This document shows positions 34,435 through 43,151 of a stretch of DNA of 64,000 nt, piece by piece. A model generated the notes under the pieces. That model had not been told where the DNA came from. It worked only from the letters and a program-made list of their open reading frames with translations, and searched no databases. The stretch's first letter is position 1, and every line of letters begins with the position of its first letter. Source of the stretch: Terriglobus aquaticus (GTDB taxonomy: Bacteria > Acidobacteriota > Terriglobia > Terriglobales > Acidobacteriaceae); the NCBI RefSeq assembly GCF_025685415.1, contig NZ_JAGSYB010000001.1, forward strand, positions 1,426,001 to 1,490,000, in the 5' to 3' direction. The translations under genes were made by a program, and so were the position numbers.

Positions 34435-35865
34435 ATGAATCAGGGTGAAGAGATCCGGCAAGAAAGTGACTCGCTGGGAGCAGTCGATGTGCCTGCGCTG
34501 GCGCTGTATGGCGCGCAAACGGTCCGGGCGATCGAAAATTTCCCGATCAGCGGCCTCACCGCGAGCCCCTACCTCATCCGCGCCATCGCTGCGATCAAGC
34601 TAGCCGCGGCACAGGCGAACGGCACGCTGGGCCTCCTCACTGTCGACCAGGCCCGGGCGATCCGGCAGGCCGCGCAGGAGGTCCTCGATGGCCGGTTCCA
34701 TGACCAGTTCCCCGTTGACGTCTTCCAGGCGGGCGCCGGTGTCAGCTTTCACATGAACGCGAACGAGGTGATTGCCAACCGCGCGAACCAGATCCTGGCG
34801 CCGGACGCCGTCACCCTGGGCACCTACGTACCCGTACACCCCAACGATCACGTGAACTACGGCCAAAGCACCAACGACGTCTTCCCCACGGCCATGCGCG
34901 TCAGCGCCCTGCTCGCCATCCGCGATCTGCAACCCGTGCTCACCTCGCTCGCTGAAGCGTTCGACGGGAAGGCGCAGGAGTTCGATCCGATCCTGAAGTC
35001 CGGGCGCACCCACCTGCAGGACGCCACGCCGATCCGCATGGGCCAGGAGTTCGCCGCGTACGCCCGTGCTATCCGCAGCGCCGCGTCAGCTATCTCCACG
35101 GCTGCGGAGCCGTTGCACGAACTGGGTCTGGGAGGCTCCGCCGTCGGCACCGGCATCAACACGCATCCCGAGTACCGTGCGCTCGCCATCCGCAACCTGG
35201 CCCGCGTTACCGACCTGCCGCTCCGGCCCGCGGACGACATGCGCTTCGCCATGCAGTCCTGCGCGAGCGTTGCCACGCTCTCCGGTGCACTCCGGTCGCT
35301 CGGACTCGAGATCGTGCGCATCTCCAACGACTTGCGCCTGCTCGCCTCGGGTCCCAACACCGGCCTGCGCGAAATCGATCTGCCTCCCCTGCAACCGGGG
35401 TCCAGCATCATGCCGGGCAAGGTCAACCCGGTGCTAGCGGAGCTTGCAGCGATGATCGGATTCCAAGTCGCCGGCAACGACACCGCGATCGCCTTGGCGG
35501 TACAGGCCGGCCAGTTGGAACTGAACGTGATGATGCCGACCATGACGCACAACCTGCTGCAGTCCATCACCATCCTCACGAACTTTCTGCGTGAGTTCGA
35601 TCATCGCTGCATCCGCGGCATCACTGCCAACGCGGATCGATGCGCGCTGTATGCCGCTTCGACCGTGGCACTTGCCACGGCGCTGAACCCCTACATCGGC
35701 TACCGGCGGGCGGCGGAGGTGGCAAAGCAGTCCGTTCAGACTGGCCGAAGCATCATCGAAATCGTCCGGTCGGAGAAGCTGCTGAGCGAAGCACAGATCG
35801 CCACCATCCTGGACGCGCGCGCCATGACGGAGCCTCGCGCCCCAGAAGAAAAGCCCACCGCATAG
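34435..35865 (+). CDS. aspA: Aspartate ammonia-lyase (aspartase/fumarase superfamily)
   Basis: 476 residues. It deaminates L-aspartate to fumarate and ammonia. The superfamily signature GSSIMPGKVNPVLAE carries the catalytic Ser loop; other conserved blocks are SGRTHLQDATPIRMGQE and GLGGSAVGTGINTHPEY. Against class II fumarase, the N-terminal YGAQTVRAIENFPISG and AVQAGQLELNVMMP read as aspartase, but the separation is by pattern only. Single gene, divergent from the M48 protease. Confidence 0.85.
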   Translation: MNQGEEIRQESDSLGAVDVPALALYGAQTVRAIENFPISGLTASPYLIRAIAAIKLAAAQANGTLGLLTVDQARAIRQAAQEVLDGRFHDQFPVDVFQAGAGVSFHMNANEVIANRANQILAPDAVTLGTYVPVHPNDHVNYGQSTNDVFPTAMRVSALLAIRDLQPVLTSLAEAFDGKAQEFDPILKSGRTHLQDATPIRMGQEFAAYARAIRSAASAISTAAEPLHELGLGGSAVGTGINTHPEYRALAIRNLARVTDLPLRPADDMRFAMQSCASVATLSGALRSLGLEIVRISNDLRLLASGPNTGLREIDLPPLQPGSSIMPGKVNPVLAELAAMIGFQVAGNDTAIALAVQAGQLELNVMMPTMTHNLLQSITILTNFLREFDHRCIRGITANADRCALYAASTVALATALNPYIGYRRAAEVAKQSVQTGRSIIEIVRSEKLLSEAQIATILDARAMTEPRAPEEKPTA

Positions 35866-35894
35866 GTGAGCTTTCGCTCAGCGGAAACTGCGAG

Positions 35895-36674
35895 CTACTG
35901 CCGGCCGAAGCGATACACCAGGCCCACGTTCACGCCAACACTATTTTGCACCGTGCTGCCGAACGTCGTCGCTACATAGGTTGGCTGGATTCGGGCAGCG
36001 AGATTGTTGTAGAGGTTGTAATCCAGGTTTGCGGAAACGCTGAACGTCGGGTTCGCGTTGGAATCCTTCCACAACCCGATGTTCTGGCTGGGCAGTCCCT
36101 TGGCGTCACCACCGAACTTGCTCAGGGTCACGCCGCCCTCGCCCAGGAAGCTGACAGAGTACTTTTCCTTGCCAAGGAACCGGTACTGCACACCACCCAT
36201 GAAGTTGTAGTGGCTGATCTGCGGACGATAGATCAGGTTCTGTGCAAGCTGGTTCGGGATCTTTGCATTGCCGTAATTGCCGCGAACGTCACCGACCACG
36301 CCCCAGCGCTCGTTCCACTGCCGTACACCGTTAGCCCAGAAGTTGACCTCGTTGATGCGTAGGAGCTCGGATCCCGGATGGAAGCGCAGGTAGCCGCCAC
36401 CTCCGCCTACCTCGTACCGGTGCGAGTACGCATCGTGAATGTTGCGGGCAATGCGAGCCTGCCGGTTCGCGTTATACCGGCGTCCGCCGGTCGCAGGATT
36501 GGTGCGTGCCGGAGGCGTGCTCTGGGGCGCCGCTTGGGTGGGTGCGGCGGCCGGCGCAGACGCGTCCTGGCTGCTGGAGGAGGTCGAGTTTTGTGAAAAC
36601 GCGGGAACGGCGCACAGCGCCAGGGTGGCGGTAGCGCACAGCGCGCGCACACCCGTTGTGGTGGAACGGAACAT
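35895..36674 (-). CDS. Outer-membrane beta-barrel protein
   Basis: 259 residues from ATG 36674, set by GAGGAG about 10 nt upstream; the longer reading to 36905 is not supported. Signal peptide about 1-27, then a Ser/Ala/Pro/Gln linker to about 60. The rest alternates aromatic and polar residues in strands, for example YEVGGGGGYLRFHP and NFMGGVQYRFLG, and ends in VGLVYRFGRQ, close to an aromatic C-terminal BAM signal. It resembles small OmpA/OmpW-like barrels; function unknown. GTAAC and GTTCTAA (36767-36740, minus strand) weakly resemble an ECF promoter. Confidence 0.8.
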   Translation of the reverse strand: MFRSTTTGVRALCATATLALCAVPAFSQNSTSSSSQDASAPAAAPTQAAPQSTPPARTNPATGGRRYNANRQARIARNIHDAYSHRYEVGGGGGYLRFHPGSELLRINEVNFWANGVRQWNERWGVVGDVRGNYGNAKIPNQLAQNLIYRPQISHYNFMGGVQYRFLGKEKYSVSFLGEGGVTLSKFGGDAKGLPSQNIGLWKDSNANPTFSVSANLDYNLYNNLAARIQPTYVATTFGSTVQNSVGVNVGLVYRFGRQ

Positions 36675-36795
36675 CAACCAATACTCCTCAAGCGGCTCGG
36701 GCGGTGCTACGTTCAGTCCAGCGGAACCCGCCTCACTCATTAGAACATCCAGCGGCGGAAAGGTTACGTCGTTCAGCCTGGCTCCCTCCCGTTTC

Positions 36796-37449
36796 ATGCC
36801 GAAATCTTCCAACTCGTACACCGGCGGCTCGGGCAGGCGCCGGGCCAAACCCGCTGCCCGACGCAGTGGTGCCGGCCGCTTCTTTGTTGGCCTGGCGTCG
36901 GGCATTCTGCTCAGCGCGGCGGCGATTCCGGCCTACTTCTACTTCGGCCATCCGCCTGTTGCCGTGTCCGACAAGCCCGCGCTCTGGGAACACCTGACCG
37001 AGAGAGTTGCCGTTGACCGGCGGATGGCGCGCGACGCCCGGCCTGCGCCCTTCCCTGCCGGCGAAGACGCGTTCGAAGGCGCAGCCCGGACCTACCGCTC
37101 GCAATGTGCACAGTGTCACGGCTCGCCCGCACTCGAGTCGCAAACGGGTGCCGCCATGGTGCCGCGGGCGCAGCAGTTCTTCACCCGCGACCGACGAGCG
37201 ACCGCCGCCAGACCTGCCGGCGAGCTCTACTGGGCAACAGCGTTCGGCATCCGGCGTTCCGGCATGCCGGCGTACCGCAAGTCGCTCAGCAATACGCAGC
37301 TGTGGCAGCTGGCGCTGCTGCTGCACAGCGCCGACCAGGAGCTGCCCGATCCCGTTCGCGACGTGCTGAACCCGACGCTGCCGGCCACCGCTCCCACGGG
37401 TGTCCAGCCCGCAGAGGCCCGCGCTGCTCAGACCTCACGACCGCGCTGA
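36796..37449 (+). CDS. Membrane-anchored c-type cytochrome
   Basis: 217 residues from the first usable ATG at 36796. The longer reading from 36439 runs antisense through the divergent barrel gene and is rejected. A basic N-terminal tail is followed by one membrane helix (GLASGILLSAAAIPAYFYFG, about 34-53). A cytochrome c domain has the haem site SQCAQCHGSP (CXXCH) near 112, and a plausible axial Met in RRSGMPAYR. Ends with a Pro/Ala tail. It lacks an obvious partner oxidase or dehydrogenase gene nearby. No ribosome site is visible, so the start is uncertain. Its stop is immediately next to the convergent DUF481 stop. Confidence 0.82.
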   Translation: MPKSSNSYTGGSGRRRAKPAARRSGAGRFFVGLASGILLSAAAIPAYFYFGHPPVAVSDKPALWEHLTERVAVDRRMARDARPAPFPAGEDAFEGAARTYRSQCAQCHGSPALESQTGAAMVPRAQQFFTRDRRATAARPAGELYWATAFGIRRSGMPAYRKSLSNTQLWQLALLLHSADQELPDPVRDVLNPTLPATAPTGVQPAEARAAQTSRPR

Positions 37450-38607
37450 TCAGCGGAGCGAATACGCCAGCCCCGTGGTGAATTGCACGCTGTTCTTGCG
37501 ATACCCAGGCGACGGGTTGTTCAGATAGTCGTCTGTGCCGTTTAGGTTCACACTCAACCGCTGCAGCAGCGGCATCGTGAACCCGAGCGCCAGATGCCCG
37601 GAGTAAGCGTCCAGGTTGTTCCACGCCGGCAGGAACGAGAAGTTCTCCGTCAAGGTCAGCTTGCGGGGAAAGGCCCGCCGATAGCTTTCGCTGATCGTGG
37701 ATCCGATCAGGTTCTGGTTTGAAGTTGCCGTCAGGAACTGCTGCTTCTCGTAGTGCGTGTCCGCCTTCAGGTCCAACTGGTGCACCGGCGTACTGAACGG
37801 CGTGAAGCCGAATCCCGCACCATACACCTGCTGCAACTGCAGTCCTTGCGAGAAGTTGTGATCGAACGCGGTGTCTGCCAGCAGGTACAGCCGCTTGCTT
37901 GTGTACTCATCCCGCTCGCCGTCCGCGTGAAAGATGCTCGTCTTTACCGTCGACGCTAGCGTCGGAGCTGCTGTCGGATCACTCGCCGGCAGTTCCGGCG
38001 TGGTCAGCGTCCCATAGGTTTCCTGCACATTCACCGTGGTCTTGTTCCGAGCACGGAAGTACGTCAGCACCGGAACTTGCCGCACCAGCGAGCCGCCCAC
38101 GTTCACCGTGCCGCCATGCTGCGTACTTTGCACAAAGGTAGTGCCCAGGTTCACGGTCCCATTCCAGCCATCCAGAGGACCGGCGCGGTGCACCAGGTCC
38201 TTGGTATAGGTGGCGCCGTCGACAATGTAAGCCACATCTTTCAGGGGAATGGCTGGTTGTGCCGTGCCGCTTGTGGACTGCACCACGCCCGCGGCCGTGA
38301 CTACGATCTGCTGCGGCTTCAGCGCCTGCGACTCCTTCACCGGCGCACCGTGCCGCAGAACGGCAAATGTCCCCGCGGTCTGCAGTTCTTTCACTTTGCT
38401 CAGCGGCACAGTCACGTCACCTACGTTGTCGCTGTGGAACACAACCGTGTCGTTCACCCCGCGCAGCAGCTTTCCGGTCAGCCGATCGCCATTGACGAAC
38501 GTAAGTACGTCGGCAGCTGGTGCAGCAGCCTGCGCCCACGCCGGCGCGCCGCAAAGGATGACCCACAACACCCCAAATACCTTCGCCGCATCAGTCCAAA
38601 CCCGCAC
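37450..38607 (-). CDS. DUF481-family outer-membrane protein
   Basis: 385 residues from GTG 38607, chosen because AGGAGG lies 6 nt upstream; GTG 38613 is in frame. Signal peptide about 1-26. Residues 30-140 form a small beta domain (LTFVNGDRLTGKLLRG, repeated as PLKDVAYIVDG). The DUF481 barrel follows with strands such as GTVNLGTTFVQST, KRLYLLADTAFDHNF and the closing FTTGLAYSLR. Members are thought to sit in the outer membrane and none is firmly assigned a function. Stop codons of this gene and the cytochrome gene abut with no spacing. Confidence 0.88.
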   Translation of the reverse strand: MRVWTDAAKVFGVLWVILCGAPAWAQAAAPAADVLTFVNGDRLTGKLLRGVNDTVVFHSDNVGDVTVPLSKVKELQTAGTFAVLRHGAPVKESQALKPQQIVVTAAGVVQSTSGTAQPAIPLKDVAYIVDGATYTKDLVHRAGPLDGWNGTVNLGTTFVQSTQHGGTVNVGGSLVRQVPVLTYFRARNKTTVNVQETYGTLTTPELPASDPTAAPTLASTVKTSIFHADGERDEYTSKRLYLLADTAFDHNFSQGLQLQQVYGAGFGFTPFSTPVHQLDLKADTHYEKQQFLTATSNQNLIGSTISESYRRAFPRKLTLTENFSFLPAWNNLDAYSGHLALGFTMPLLQRLSVNLNGTDDYLNNPSPGYRKNSVQFTTGLAYSLR

Positions 38608-38736
38608 ACTCACCCTCCTGCTTCAGGCTACCCGCAACCTTGAATAGCCCAGCATCACAGACGGCACGTGGCAGCAGCGCGCAAGGCCAGCGCAACTCCT
38701 TCAAGCAAAGCGAGACGGTCTACTCTAAGCGAAGCC

Positions 38737-39426
38737 ATGCCCTTTCCTTACAGCAGCCTGCCGATTCCAATCCCACCGGCAGCCCGGCTCTCGGCGACGC
38801 TGTTTCACTTTTTCGAGATCACGGCGATTGTGCTGGGCGCGCTGGGCGGTGGCCTTGTCTCGCGCCGCGACCGCAGGTTCCGCTTCGACATAACCGGCAT
38901 CGTTGGTCTGGGACTCATCTCCGGTGTAGGCGGCGGTATCGTTCGAGATGTCATGCTCAACGAAGGCCCTCCGCTTTCGCTGGAGCACCCTTCCTACCTT
39001 GCTTACGCCCTGCTTGGCGCCGCGCTCTCCCTCATCTTCGGCCGCTCCATCGGGCCTCGCATCCTCGCATTCATGTCGCTGGTCGATGCGCTTTCGCTCG
39101 GCTTCTTCACCGTGGCAGGCTCCACGCGAGCCATGAACGCTGGCCTGGGCTTCTTGCCCTGCCTGCTGCTCGGCGTTACCACCGCTGTCGGAGGTGGGTC
39201 GCTGCGCGACATCTTTTCCGGCCAGTCGCCGAAAGTGTTTCAGGAGGGAGAACCCTACGCCCTGGTATCCGCCATCGCGGCGCTCCTGTTCCTCCTGCTG
39301 CAAAAGATCGGGATCGCGGTCAATCAGGCGGCGGCCGTTGGCACACTCGCCGGATTCGCCCTGCGTATGCTGGCCATCCGTTATGGCTGGCGGACCCATC
39401 GCGTGCAGCACCTTTCCGACCACTAA
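38737..39426 (+). CDS. TRIC/UPF0126-family membrane channel protein
   Basis: 229 residues from ATG 38737. Seven predicted helices in two repeats of three plus one, with the family's glycine motifs GLISGVGGGIVRDVMLNEG and GVTTAVGGGSLRDIFSGQ. These correspond to the pore-lining GGG...RD elements of prokaryotic TRIC trimeric cation channels (E. coli YadS/YicG group). Probably a monovalent cation channel in the inner membrane. TACTCT lies 10 nt before the ATG and no clear ribosome site is seen. Divergent from the DUF481 gene; ends 6 nt from the convergent binding-protein gene. Confidence 0.88.
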   Translation: MPFPYSSLPIPIPPAARLSATLFHFFEITAIVLGALGGGLVSRRDRRFRFDITGIVGLGLISGVGGGIVRDVMLNEGPPLSLEHPSYLAYALLGAALSLIFGRSIGPRILAFMSLVDALSLGFFTVAGSTRAMNAGLGFLPCLLLGVTTAVGGGSLRDIFSGQSPKVFQEGEPYALVSAIAALLFLLLQKIGIAVNQAAAVGTLAGFALRMLAIRYGWRTHRVQHLSDH

Positions 39427-39432
39427 GCCGGG

Positions 39433-40320
39433 CTACAAAGCGGATCGCCGGCGAAAGTCACGGATCACGTCCGCAGGGTCGCGATGCTCGCCCTCGACGG
39501 CCTGGTTCATGGCCTGCATGTCAGCTTCCGTGCACTTGCCGGCAAGCCGTTGCAGCGCCCGCGCAACTGCGGGGTGAGCTTGCAGCGTGTCTTCACGCAC
39601 CACCGGCATGGCCTCGTAAGGCGGAAAGTAGTGCTGGTCGTCCGCAAGCACCACCAGATGCATGGTTGCGATCGCGCCATCGGTGGAGTTCCCAGAAACG
39701 ATATCCACCTGGTGGTTCGCCATCGCTCGATACAGCAGGCCAAGATCCATCACCCGCGGTGTGCCTTGAAACTGGAGGTGATACTGCTGCTCCATGCCGC
39801 GCAAGCCGTCCGGCCGCTCCTCGAATTCGTACCCTACGCCCAGCCGCAACTGTGAGGCGGCGGTGTGCAGTTCGCTCAACTTGGTTACATGCAGCCGCTG
39901 CGCATCGTCGGCGCGCATCACCATGGCAAAAGTGTTCTCGAATCCGAGCGACGGCATGACTCGCACGCCTTTTTCCGCGTACAAGCGCGTGATCGTGGCA
40001 CGCACGCGGTCCCGGTCGCGATCGACCGGCTGCTTGAAGATGGAGCTGAGCGCCGTGCCCGAGTACTCCACGTACGCGTCGATGCGCCCCGCGAGCAGCG
40101 CCTGATGCGCGATGTAACTGCCCGCCAAATAGAAACGCCGGTCGACCTTCTCGCCTTCCGCCTCAATCTCCTGCGCCAGCAACTCGCCCAGCAGTACCTG
40201 CTCGGTAAAGTTCTTTGCTCCGATCACCACGTGCGAACCCCGCGGCGGATCGCACGCCGAAAGGCACAGGAGACAGATGCTCAGCAGCCCGCATACCAAG
40301 GCCCGCTGGGCAGCGCTCAC
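39433..40320 (-). CDS. Osmoprotectant-type ABC substrate-binding lipoprotein (OpuCC/OsmF-like)
   Basis: 295 residues from GTG 40320, which overlaps the permease TGA in a GTGA; GGAGAG lies just upstream. The longer reading to 40587 would overlap the permease deeply and is rejected. Signal with lipobox CLSAC. The OpuAC-type domain shows VVIGAKNFTEQVLLGELLA, IDAYVEYSGTALSSIFK, VMPSLGFENTFAMVMR and SGNSTDGAIATMHLVVLADD. This family binds choline, glycine betaine or related quaternary amines. Last gene of the operon. Confidence 0.9.
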   Translation of the reverse strand: MSAAQRALVCGLLSICLLCLSACDPPRGSHVVIGAKNFTEQVLLGELLAQEIEAEGEKVDRRFYLAGSYIAHQALLAGRIDAYVEYSGTALSSIFKQPVDRDRDRVRATITRLYAEKGVRVMPSLGFENTFAMVMRADDAQRLHVTKLSELHTAASQLRLGVGYEFEERPDGLRGMEQQYHLQFQGTPRVMDLGLLYRAMANHQVDIVSGNSTDGAIATMHLVVLADDQHYFPPYEAMPVVREDTLQAHPAVARALQRLAGKCTEADMQAMNQAVEGEHRDPADVIRDFRRRSAL

Positions 40321-40949
40321 GGTTCTCTCCGCACGGCAAATCGATGCTCTGCCAGCCCCAGCACCGCATCCAGCACAAGCGCCAGCAGCGCCGACGGGAT
40401 CGCGCCCGCAAGCACAAACCGGTTGTCCACAGACGCCACGCCCCGGAAGATCATCTCGCCCAGACCACCGGCCCCGATCGCCGCCGCGATCGTGGCCACG
40501 CCCACACAGGTCACCGTTGCCGTGCGGAGCCCCGCAAGGATCACACTTGCCGAAAGCGGCAACTCCACTTCGATTAGCCGCTGCCACTCGGTCATGCCCA
40601 GCGCCCGGCTCACGTCGATCAGGGATGGATCGACGCCGCGTATGCCCGCATACGTGTTGCGCAGGATCGGCAGCAGGGCATACCCGGTGAGCGCAACAAT
40701 GGCAAGCCGCGCGGCGCGATCCCCCAGGAACGGCACCGGCAGCAGCAATCCAAACAACGCTAGTGAAGGCACGGTCTGCACCACGTTTGCAAAGCCGATC
40801 ACGGGCCGTGCCCAGCGTTCATGCCGCGTTAGCCAGATGCCGGCGGGCAGCGCGATGAGCGTTGCCAGTAAGACCGACCAGCCCGTCAGCCACAAGTGCT
40901 CCACCGTCAGCCGGCCCAGTTCATATCCGTGCTCGCGGAGAAAGTTCAT
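40317..40949 (-). CDS. Osmoprotectant-type ABC permease (OpuCB/YehW-like)
   Basis: 210 residues with about six helices. The EAA-like loop is SRALGMTEWQRLIEVELPLS and the N-terminus shows HLWLTGWSVLLATLIALPAG, as in OpuCB/OpuBB permeases. The ATG overlaps the ATPase TGA by 4 nt (40946-40949), and the TGA overlaps the binding-protein GTG. OpuC and Yeh systems carry two permease genes, but only one is present here, so the channel may be a homodimer. Confidence 0.9.
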   Translation of the reverse strand: MNFLREHGYELGRLTVEHLWLTGWSVLLATLIALPAGIWLTRHERWARPVIGFANVVQTVPSLALFGLLLPVPFLGDRAARLAIVALTGYALLPILRNTYAGIRGVDPSLIDVSRALGMTEWQRLIEVELPLSASVILAGLRTATVTCVGVATIAAAIGAGGLGEMIFRGVASVDNRFVLAGAIPSALLALVLDAVLGLAEHRFAVRREP

Positions 40950-41743
40950 GATCCCTGCTCCGCTTCGGGCGTGAACCGCTGCACCGCGCGCACGTAGTCC
41001 ACAACGCCGGGTTCGGTGGATTCGAGCACCTCTCCCGAGGAGAGGTCGGCATACACGCGGCCATCCGCCACAAACAGAATGCGGTGCGCGAGGAAGATGG
41101 CCTCCTGCAAGTCGTGCGTCACGATCAGCGCCGTGGTCCCGAACCGCGCCAGCAGGTCGCGCAGCATGGCCTGCATCTCCGCGCGGGTCAGCGGGTCCAA
41201 TGCGCCAAACGGCTCATCGAGCAGCAGCAGCTTCGGCGAAGTTGCCAGCGCGCGCGCCAGCCCAACCCGCTGACGCTGACCGCCGGAGAGCTCGTGAGGC
41301 AGCCGGTCCGCGTATTGCGTCGACGGCAGGCCGACCGTGTCCAGCAACTCGGCCGCCCGCTGGTTCCGTTCCACATCTGGCTTGCCTAGCAGTTCCAACG
41401 GCAGCGCCACATTGCGGCCGACACTCATGTGCGGGTAGAGTCCGGTTTCCTGGATCACGTACCCGATCGAGCGTCGCAGGTCGCGCAGGTCGTCAGCCTT
41501 CGAGCGCGCATGCACCGTGTGTCCCAATACACGGACTTCGCCCTCGGTCGGCAGCACAAGCCCATTCACCGTGCGGAGAAGCGTCGTCTTGCCGGAACCG
41601 GAACGCCCCAGCAACGCCGTCGTCGTTCCTGGCTCCAGTTGCAGGGAAACATCGTCCAGAATTCGCCGATTTTCGGTCCCGGAAACAGCAAACGGCGGCG
41701 TGAAGCTCACACGGGTGAACGTCACGCCGCCGTTGTCGGTCAC
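40946..41743 (-). CDS. Osmoprotectant-type ABC ATPase (OpuCA-like)
   Basis: 265 residues, GTG start 3 nt after the kinase stop, with no ribosome site of its own, suggesting coupled translation. Walker A GRSGSGKTTLL, Q loop YVIQETGLYPHMSVGRN, signature LSGGQRQRVGLARAL, Walker B LLLLDEPFGALDPLTR, switch His in LIVTHDLQEAI. It ends soon after the ATPase core and lacks the tandem CBS domains that sense ionic strength in longer OpuA/OpuC ATPases. Energises the permease encoded downstream. Confidence 0.92.
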   Translation of the reverse strand: MTDNGGVTFTRVSFTPPFAVSGTENRRILDDVSLQLEPGTTTALLGRSGSGKTTLLRTVNGLVLPTEGEVRVLGHTVHARSKADDLRDLRRSIGYVIQETGLYPHMSVGRNVALPLELLGKPDVERNQRAAELLDTVGLPSTQYADRLPHELSGGQRQRVGLARALATSPKLLLLDEPFGALDPLTRAEMQAMLRDLLARFGTTALIVTHDLQEAIFLAHRILFVADGRVYADLSSGEVLESTEPGVVDYVRAVQRFTPEAEQGS

Positions 41744-41746
41744 GCG

Positions 41747-42931
41747 TTATTCGTAGGTGTCCGGCTGGTCTGCTTCGTCGTTCGCAGCAGCGCGGGCTCC
41801 GGCCGCGTTGCCGCCCAGCGTGTCCAGACGGCCGCTAGGCTCGTCCAGGTCCTCACCACCTGCCGGCTCCTGCAGGTCCTCACCCGCATCCTCCGGTCCC
41901 ACCTGCGGCGCAGTTAGCGATCCGCCGGCGCTGCCGTCCAGGCCGTCGTTTTCTCTCAGGTGCTGCTCGCGTCCTTGTGACGCGTCGTCGAAGCTTCCGT
42001 TCGGATCATCCAGGTCCAGCGCCATCTTCTCCTCCGGCTCCGCAGGCACGGGTGCGTTGAAGTGCTCGGCGGTCGGCTCTGCCGTTGCGGCCTGCGTGTT
42101 GCCCGGCTGACCCTTCACACGAACCACCGTGATCTTAGAGAAGCCTTCGCGGAAAGAGGGTGGCCGCAGACGCTCTGCCATCTTCTGCATCACATCGTCC
42201 GCCACGCGACGGTCCCGGCGCGAGTTGCGCTCCATGCACACGGAGAGCGGCACATCGAAATACACGGCCTGTGCCTCGTATCCGAACGACTTCGCCATCT
42301 TGATCCACTGCCGCCGCTCATGCGCCGACAGGTTGGTCGCATCCACATAGTTCCACGGCATTTTGGCAATCAGCCGCGCCCGCAGCAGTGACCGCAGCGT
42401 AGAAAACACTAATCCGCTGTAGCGCTGGTCGGTAATGTCGTCGAACAATATGGTCCGAAGCATGTCGCTGCTCAGCGGGGTCACGCCACGCCGCTTGTAC
42501 CAGGTAGTTTTTCCGGAACCGGGCAAGCCGATCGCCAGCACCACGTAACCCTTTGGAGCGGCCTGGTTGCCCTCGCCCGCACCCACCGGTTGCGGTTCCG
42601 CGGGCGGTGTCGCCAGCGACTCCGGCTGAGTCTCCAGCACGATGGCACCGGGCTGGCCGGCGTTCGTGTCCAGGTCCTCTTCCGCTGCCCGATCCTCTCC
42701 GGCTTCTGCATCGCTACCCGCGGCTGCCGTTACGTCATCCAGCAGTTCCGCCGGATCGTTGTCGTCAGCTTCCGCCTTTTGCGGAACCTCAGGATAGGAG
42801 GGGCGTAGTGCGGCCGGCTGACCGGTCGGAATCTCCTGCCCGATTTTACCAGTGGCCTCGCTATTGTTCGGGCCACGTTTTGATCGTCTTCTCATTCTGT
42901 CGCGCATCCAGTTGCGCGTTCCTTCGCGCAT
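41747..42931 (-). CDS. AAA_33-type P-loop kinase with acidic low-complexity flanks
   Basis: About 394 residues from ATG 42931; an in-frame GTG at 42976 with GGTGG upstream is an alternative. The basic N-terminus (RDRMRRRSKRG) leads into an acidic, Pro/Glu-rich stretch to about 145. The kinase core follows: Walker A VLAIGLPGSGKTTWYKR, then PLSSDMLRTILFDD, a lid-like NYVDATNLSAHERRQW and VYFDVPLSVCMERNSRRDRRV. This matches the polynucleotide-kinase-like predicted kinases. The last 110 residues are again acidic and disordered. Substrate unknown. Cotranscription with the ABC operon (3-nt gap) is likely. Confidence 0.78.
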   Translation of the reverse strand: MREGTRNWMRDRMRRRSKRGPNNSEATGKIGQEIPTGQPAALRPSYPEVPQKAEADDNDPAELLDDVTAAAGSDAEAGEDRAAEEDLDTNAGQPGAIVLETQPESLATPPAEPQPVGAGEGNQAAPKGYVVLAIGLPGSGKTTWYKRRGVTPLSSDMLRTILFDDITDQRYSGLVFSTLRSLLRARLIAKMPWNYVDATNLSAHERRQWIKMAKSFGYEAQAVYFDVPLSVCMERNSRRDRRVADDVMQKMAERLRPPSFREGFSKITVVRVKGQPGNTQAATAEPTAEHFNAPVPAEPEEKMALDLDDPNGSFDDASQGREQHLRENDGLDGSAGGSLTAPQVGPEDAGEDLQEPAGGEDLDEPSGRLDTLGGNAAGARAAANDEADQPDTYE

Positions 42932-43002
42932 GTGCTGCTTTCTCTCAGGTTGGAACTGCATCCCGGACCGCGTCACAGGTCCACCGGGGCTCAGTCGCTT
43001 CT

Positions 43003-43008
43003 AGCATA
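43003..43008 (-). promoter_or_regulatory. -10-like box upstream of the kinase-ABC operon
   Basis: TATGCT on the minus strand. It would start transcription about 20 nt before GTG 42976 or 65 nt before ATG 42931. No convincing -35 element. Confidence 0.3.
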
Positions 43009-43151
43009 CCGTGCGGGGTGCACGCAAAACGGTGCAATCTGTCGTTGCTGCCAGCCGGCGGCTGCGGCATGCTCTGGCCATCGCCAGCTAAAATGAGATC
43101 GATGCGCCCGGAGCCTTCCGGCGCAGACACATACGCACCAATGGGAGTCGC

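Noticed and set aside
36439-36795. N-terminal extension of the cytochrome c reading
   Set aside because: Overlaps the divergent beta-barrel gene antisense, and the protein composition changes abruptly at the ATG 36796.
40321-40587. N-terminal extension of the ABC binding protein
   Set aside because: Would overlap the permease by about 270 nt; the GTG 40320 with GTGA overlap and lipobox directly after is the better start.
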